From Ulvibacterium sp. (GTDB lineage: Bacteria > Bacteroidota > Bacteroidia > Flavobacteriales > Flavobacteriaceae), in contig NZ_JANQOO010000017.1 in NCBI RefSeq assembly GCF_028285715.1, positions 558,001 to 622,000 on the forward strand: a stretch of 64,000 nucleotides of DNA. Direction: 5' to 3'. Positions 61,714 to 64,000 of the stretch are shown here, piece by piece. The first letter of the stretch is position 1; each line of letters starts with the position of its first letter. Under the pieces are notes generated by a model. The model was not told the DNA's origin. It worked only from the letters and a program-made list of their open reading frames with translations, and did not search any database. A program made the position numbers and the translations under genes.

Positions 61714-62534
61714 TCCACTGCTTTATGAAGTTTGGAAGTGTCCAAAAATTCTAAAATCCGAATTTTTGGGTCCCCGTATAGATTAACACGGGAAGAACCC
61801 TTTGACGAAAGTTCAAAATTTGTAATGGCATAAATGTTGGCATCCGAGGATTCTTCTAAAAAGGCTTTAACGCCGATTGCTTCACATCGTTCTGCCTTAA
61901 GATTCGCATTACCGAACAAGTTTACCTGCAAACTGTCCGTGGTACCTTCCAATCTTGCCGTGGCATTCTTTTGCATTGAGATATGGGTACTTTCACCTAC
62001 CACATATATGCGGGCATCTATACGGTCTTTTAATTGAACATCTATGGAGTCGCTCGCAAAGTTGAAATCACCTGAACTAATACCTTCCATGGCAAGATGC
62101 GTAATTGTTGCATTGGCATTCAATTCCAATCGCGAAGGACCCGAGGTTTTAATGCTCAATTCATCGGAAGAGATTACATCATCTGTATTTATCTTCCCAT
62201 TTTCCATGGTAATTGATTCCAATTCCTTGTAGTTAACAGTGATCTCCAGCTTTTTCTTGGCCGTAATCTTGTAAAATGAACTGATCAGCAGCGTACCGTC
62301 TTCAACTTCAAATTTCAGCACATCGATCAAGTTGTCATCGGCTTCAATAGTATAACCTTCCTCAAAGGATTTCTTTAAGACGATTTCCAAATCATCTACA
62401 AGTTGTAAGGCACGAAAAGGAGGTAAATCCTCCTTCACCTGTACTATGCTTCTATTTCCCTTGATTTTAGGTTTGCGTTGGCCGTATACAAGTCCTGTAA
62501 GCATGACCAGTACTATAAGAAAAATGTTTTTCAT
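61710..62534 (-). CDS. Head GIN domain-containing (DUF2807) secreted protein
   Basis: 274 residues with a signal peptide ending Val-Tyr-Gly-Gln and a DUF2807/GIN beta-helix repeated from about 40 to 265, with short strands rich in Ser/Asp/Asn (for example Leu-Glu-Gly-Thr-Thr-Asp-Ser-Leu-Gln-Val, Lys-Gly-Ser-Ser-Arg-Val-Asn-Leu-Tyr-Gly). The family is extracellular or periplasmic and its function is unknown. Stop codon overlaps the acyl-CoA oxidase stop region. Confidence 0.85.
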   Translation of the reverse strand: MKNIFLIVLVMLTGLVYGQRKPKIKGNRSIVQVKEDLPPFRALQLVDDLEIVLKKSFEEGYTIEADDNLIDVLKFEVEDGTLLISSFYKITAKKKLEITVNYKELESITMENGKINTDDVISSDELSIKTSGPSRLELNANATITHLAMEGISSGDFNFASDSIDVQLKDRIDARIYVVGESTHISMQKNATARLEGTTDSLQVNLFGNANLKAERCEAIGVKAFLEESSDANIYAITNFELSSKGSSRVNLYGDPKIRILEFLDTSKLHKAVD

Positions 62535-62677
62535 ACCAGGTTAGATTTCATGGAGGGTACCAGTACGTCCTATTGTGGGTCCACCCAAGTACTGGAACCG
62601 ATTTCAAAGGTATCTTTCAATCAGGGCTTCACTAAGATATTACAAAAAAGCGAAATAGTACCCTTTCGATATCCATC

Positions 62678-62713
62678 AAAAAAAATGCCCAACTGGATAG
62701 CTTGGGCATTTTT
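62678..62713 (-). terminator. Terminator of ctaD
   Basis: Perfect 12-bp stem AAAAATGCCCAA (62681-62692) / TTGGGCATTTTT (62702-62713), 9-nt loop, followed on the minus strand by extra T residues. Confidence 0.92.
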
Positions 62714-62732
62714 GGCTTGAATTAGTTTGGTG

Positions 62733-64000
62733 TCAATGATTTAATTCCTCCTCATCCTTCTGTAGTGGTACGGTTTGGGGTACAAAATCCTGGTCTGGAA
62801 GAATGTACTCCCCATTTTCGTCCGTTTTACTATAATCATAGGCCCAACGATGAACATGAGGTATGGGACCGTCCCAATTTCCATGAATATGTTTTACCTC
62901 GGCCGTCCATTCCAAGGTGGTCGCATTCCAAGGGTTCTTCGGACCTTTTTTACCATAGAAAATACTACTGATAAAGTTATATGCGAAGACTAGCTGGGCC
63001 CCCGCGGTAATTAATGCAAAAACCGTCATAAGTACTTGTACATCCGTCAACTCATCGAACATTGGAAATGCCGTATTCTCGTAATACCTTCTTGGTACCC
63101 CGGCCATGCCCACAAAGTGCATGGGGAAGAATATTCCATAAGAGCCAATGGCTGTAATCCAAAAATGGATGTATCCCAAATTTTTACTCATCATTTTACC
63201 TTCGAACATCTTTGGAAACCAATGGTAGACACCCGCAAATAATCCATATAATGCCGAGATTCCCATTACTAAGTGAAAGTGTGCCACAACGAAATAAGTA
63301 TCATGTACATTGATGTCCAAGGTACTATCCCCTAGGATAATCCCCGTAAGACCTCCGGTGATAAAGGTGGATACCATTCCTATTGAAAACAACATTCCGG
63401 GGTTTAGTTGTAGATTTCCCTTCCACAGAGTGGTAATCCAATTAAATGCCTTTACGGCGGAAGGAATGGCTATCAAAAGAGTTGTAAAGGTAAATACCGA
63501 TCCCAAAAATGGGTTCATCCCTGAAATAAACATATGATGTCCCCAAACAATGGTGGACAAAAATGCGATAGCCAATATGGAGGCAATCATGGCACGATAG
63601 CCAAAAATTGGCTTACGGGCATTAACGGACATTACCTCGGAAACAATACCCATTGCAGGAAGGATCACGATATAGACCTCTGGATGTCCGAGAAACCAGA
63701 AAAGATGCTCAAACAATACCGGAGACCCCCCTTGGTAGTGTAAAACTTCTCCCTGAATAAAGATATCGGATAAAAAGAACGATGTTCCAAAACTTCTATC
63801 CATAAGCAATAATAGCCCGGCCGATAACAATACTGGAAAAGAGATTACACCAATAACGGCAGTAACGAAAAATGCCCAAATTGTTAGAGGCAAACGGGTC
63901 ATGGACATCCCCTTGGTCCTTAAATTCAATACCGTAACAATGTAGTTCAAAGATCCCAAAAGGGACGAAGCGATAAATACGGTCATGGATACCAGCCATA
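62733..64000 (-). CDS. ctaD: Cytochrome c oxidase subunit I, C-terminal part (truncated by window edge)
   Basis: The frame is open to the last base; upstream codons Trp-Leu-Val-Ser continue beyond the window, so the 5' half is missing. Present: Gly-His-Pro-Glu-Val-Tyr, the CuB His-Tyr pair; Gly-His-His-Met-Phe, further CuB histidines; and His-Asp-Thr-Tyr-Phe-Val-Val-Ala-His-Phe-His with the haem ligands. This is the catalytic subunit that reduces O2 to water. The C-terminal tail is hydrophilic and ends Glu-Leu-Asn-His. It is far from the ctaB/subunit III block in this window, so oxidase genes are split between loci. Confidence 0.97.
   Translation of the reverse strand, partial: WLVSMTVFIASSLLGSLNYIVTVLNLRTKGMSMTRLPLTIWAFFVTAVIGVISFPVLLSAGLLLLMDRSFGTSFFLSDIFIQGEVLHYQGGSPVLFEHLFWFLGHPEVYIVILPAMGIVSEVMSVNARKPIFGYRAMIASILAIAFLSTIVWGHHMFISGMNPFLGSVFTFTTLLIAIPSAVKAFNWITTLWKGNLQLNPGMLFSIGMVSTFITGGLTGIILGDSTLDINVHDTYFVVAHFHLVMGISALYGLFAGVYHWFPKMFEGKMMSKNLGYIHFWITAIGSYGIFFPMHFVGMAGVPRRYYENTAFPMFDELTDVQVLMTVFALITAGAQLVFAYNFISSIFYGKKGPKNPWNATTLEWTAEVKHIHGNWDGPIPHVHRWAYDYSKTDENGEYILPDQDFVPQTVPLQKDEEELNH

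Overview
The window reads as a chromosomal segment of a gliding, aerobic marine-type Flavobacteriaceae bacterium (phylum Bacteroidota). The evidence is type IX secretion (T9SS) genes (sprA, porP, a PorP/SprF-adhesin-OmpA cassette), Bacteroidota promoters of the TTG-N20-TAnnTTTG type, an absence of Shine-Dalgarno sites, and a typical flavobacterial cytochrome oxidase / SCO / DUF420 gene order. No rRNA, tRNA, IS element, prophage or CRISPR array was found; nearly all of it is core genome.

Layout. 1-210: tail of a sugar phosphate isomerase/epimerase. 211-1357: the one real gene desert, holding a previously unlabelled array of three near-identical 37-codon ORFs in 161-bp tandem units (705-1140), a fourth divergent 37-codon ORF (1187-1300) inside a 10-bp inverted repeat, and a strong terminator (1328-1357). 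1.5-4.8 kb: DUF4202 protein, precorrin-2 dehydrogenase, SanA-like protein and an atypical NRAMP-family transporter. 4.8-11.9 kb (minus): T9SS cargo adhesin, PorP/SprF protein and OmpA-family protein. 12-16.8 kb (minus): fabD, gamma-carbonic anhydrase and a LytTR/LytS two-component pair. 16.9-24.3 kb: VWA lipoprotein, porP (minus), NifU-like protein, dodecin-like protein, thioredoxin-domain protein, MscS channel and a secreted hypothetical. 24.4-34.7 kb (minus): tsaB, then an eight-gene MacAB/TolC-like export operon with a duplicated permease-permease-adaptor cassette around one ATPase. 34.8-40.2 kb (minus): cytochrome oxidase assembly and subunit genes (ctaB, two subunit III paralogues, subunit IV, a Cys-less thioredoxin-like protein, SCO, DUF420, a small Cys-motif protein). 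40.3-49.8 kb (minus): tonB, vanZ/gcvH, sprA and ruvA. 49.9-57.5 kb (minus): maeB, sodium/solute symporter, and the coupled ruvB-P450-queG cluster. 57.7-61.7 kb (plus): pckA and acyl-CoA oxidase. 61.7-64 kb (minus): GIN-domain protein and the 3' part of ctaD.

How the genes work together. SprA is the T9SS outer-membrane translocon and PorP binds the gliding/secretion ring. The 1360-residue adhesin carries the type B C-terminal sorting domain, and its PorP/SprF partner is encoded just downstream. The ctaB/subunit III/IV/SCO block and the separate ctaD build a heme-copper oxidase. maeB and pckA set the malate/pyruvate/PEP node. The strongest candidate for something undescribed is the 37-residue peptide array. 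Codon differences among its copies are overwhelmingly synonymous, which argues for selected peptides rather than a non-coding repeat.
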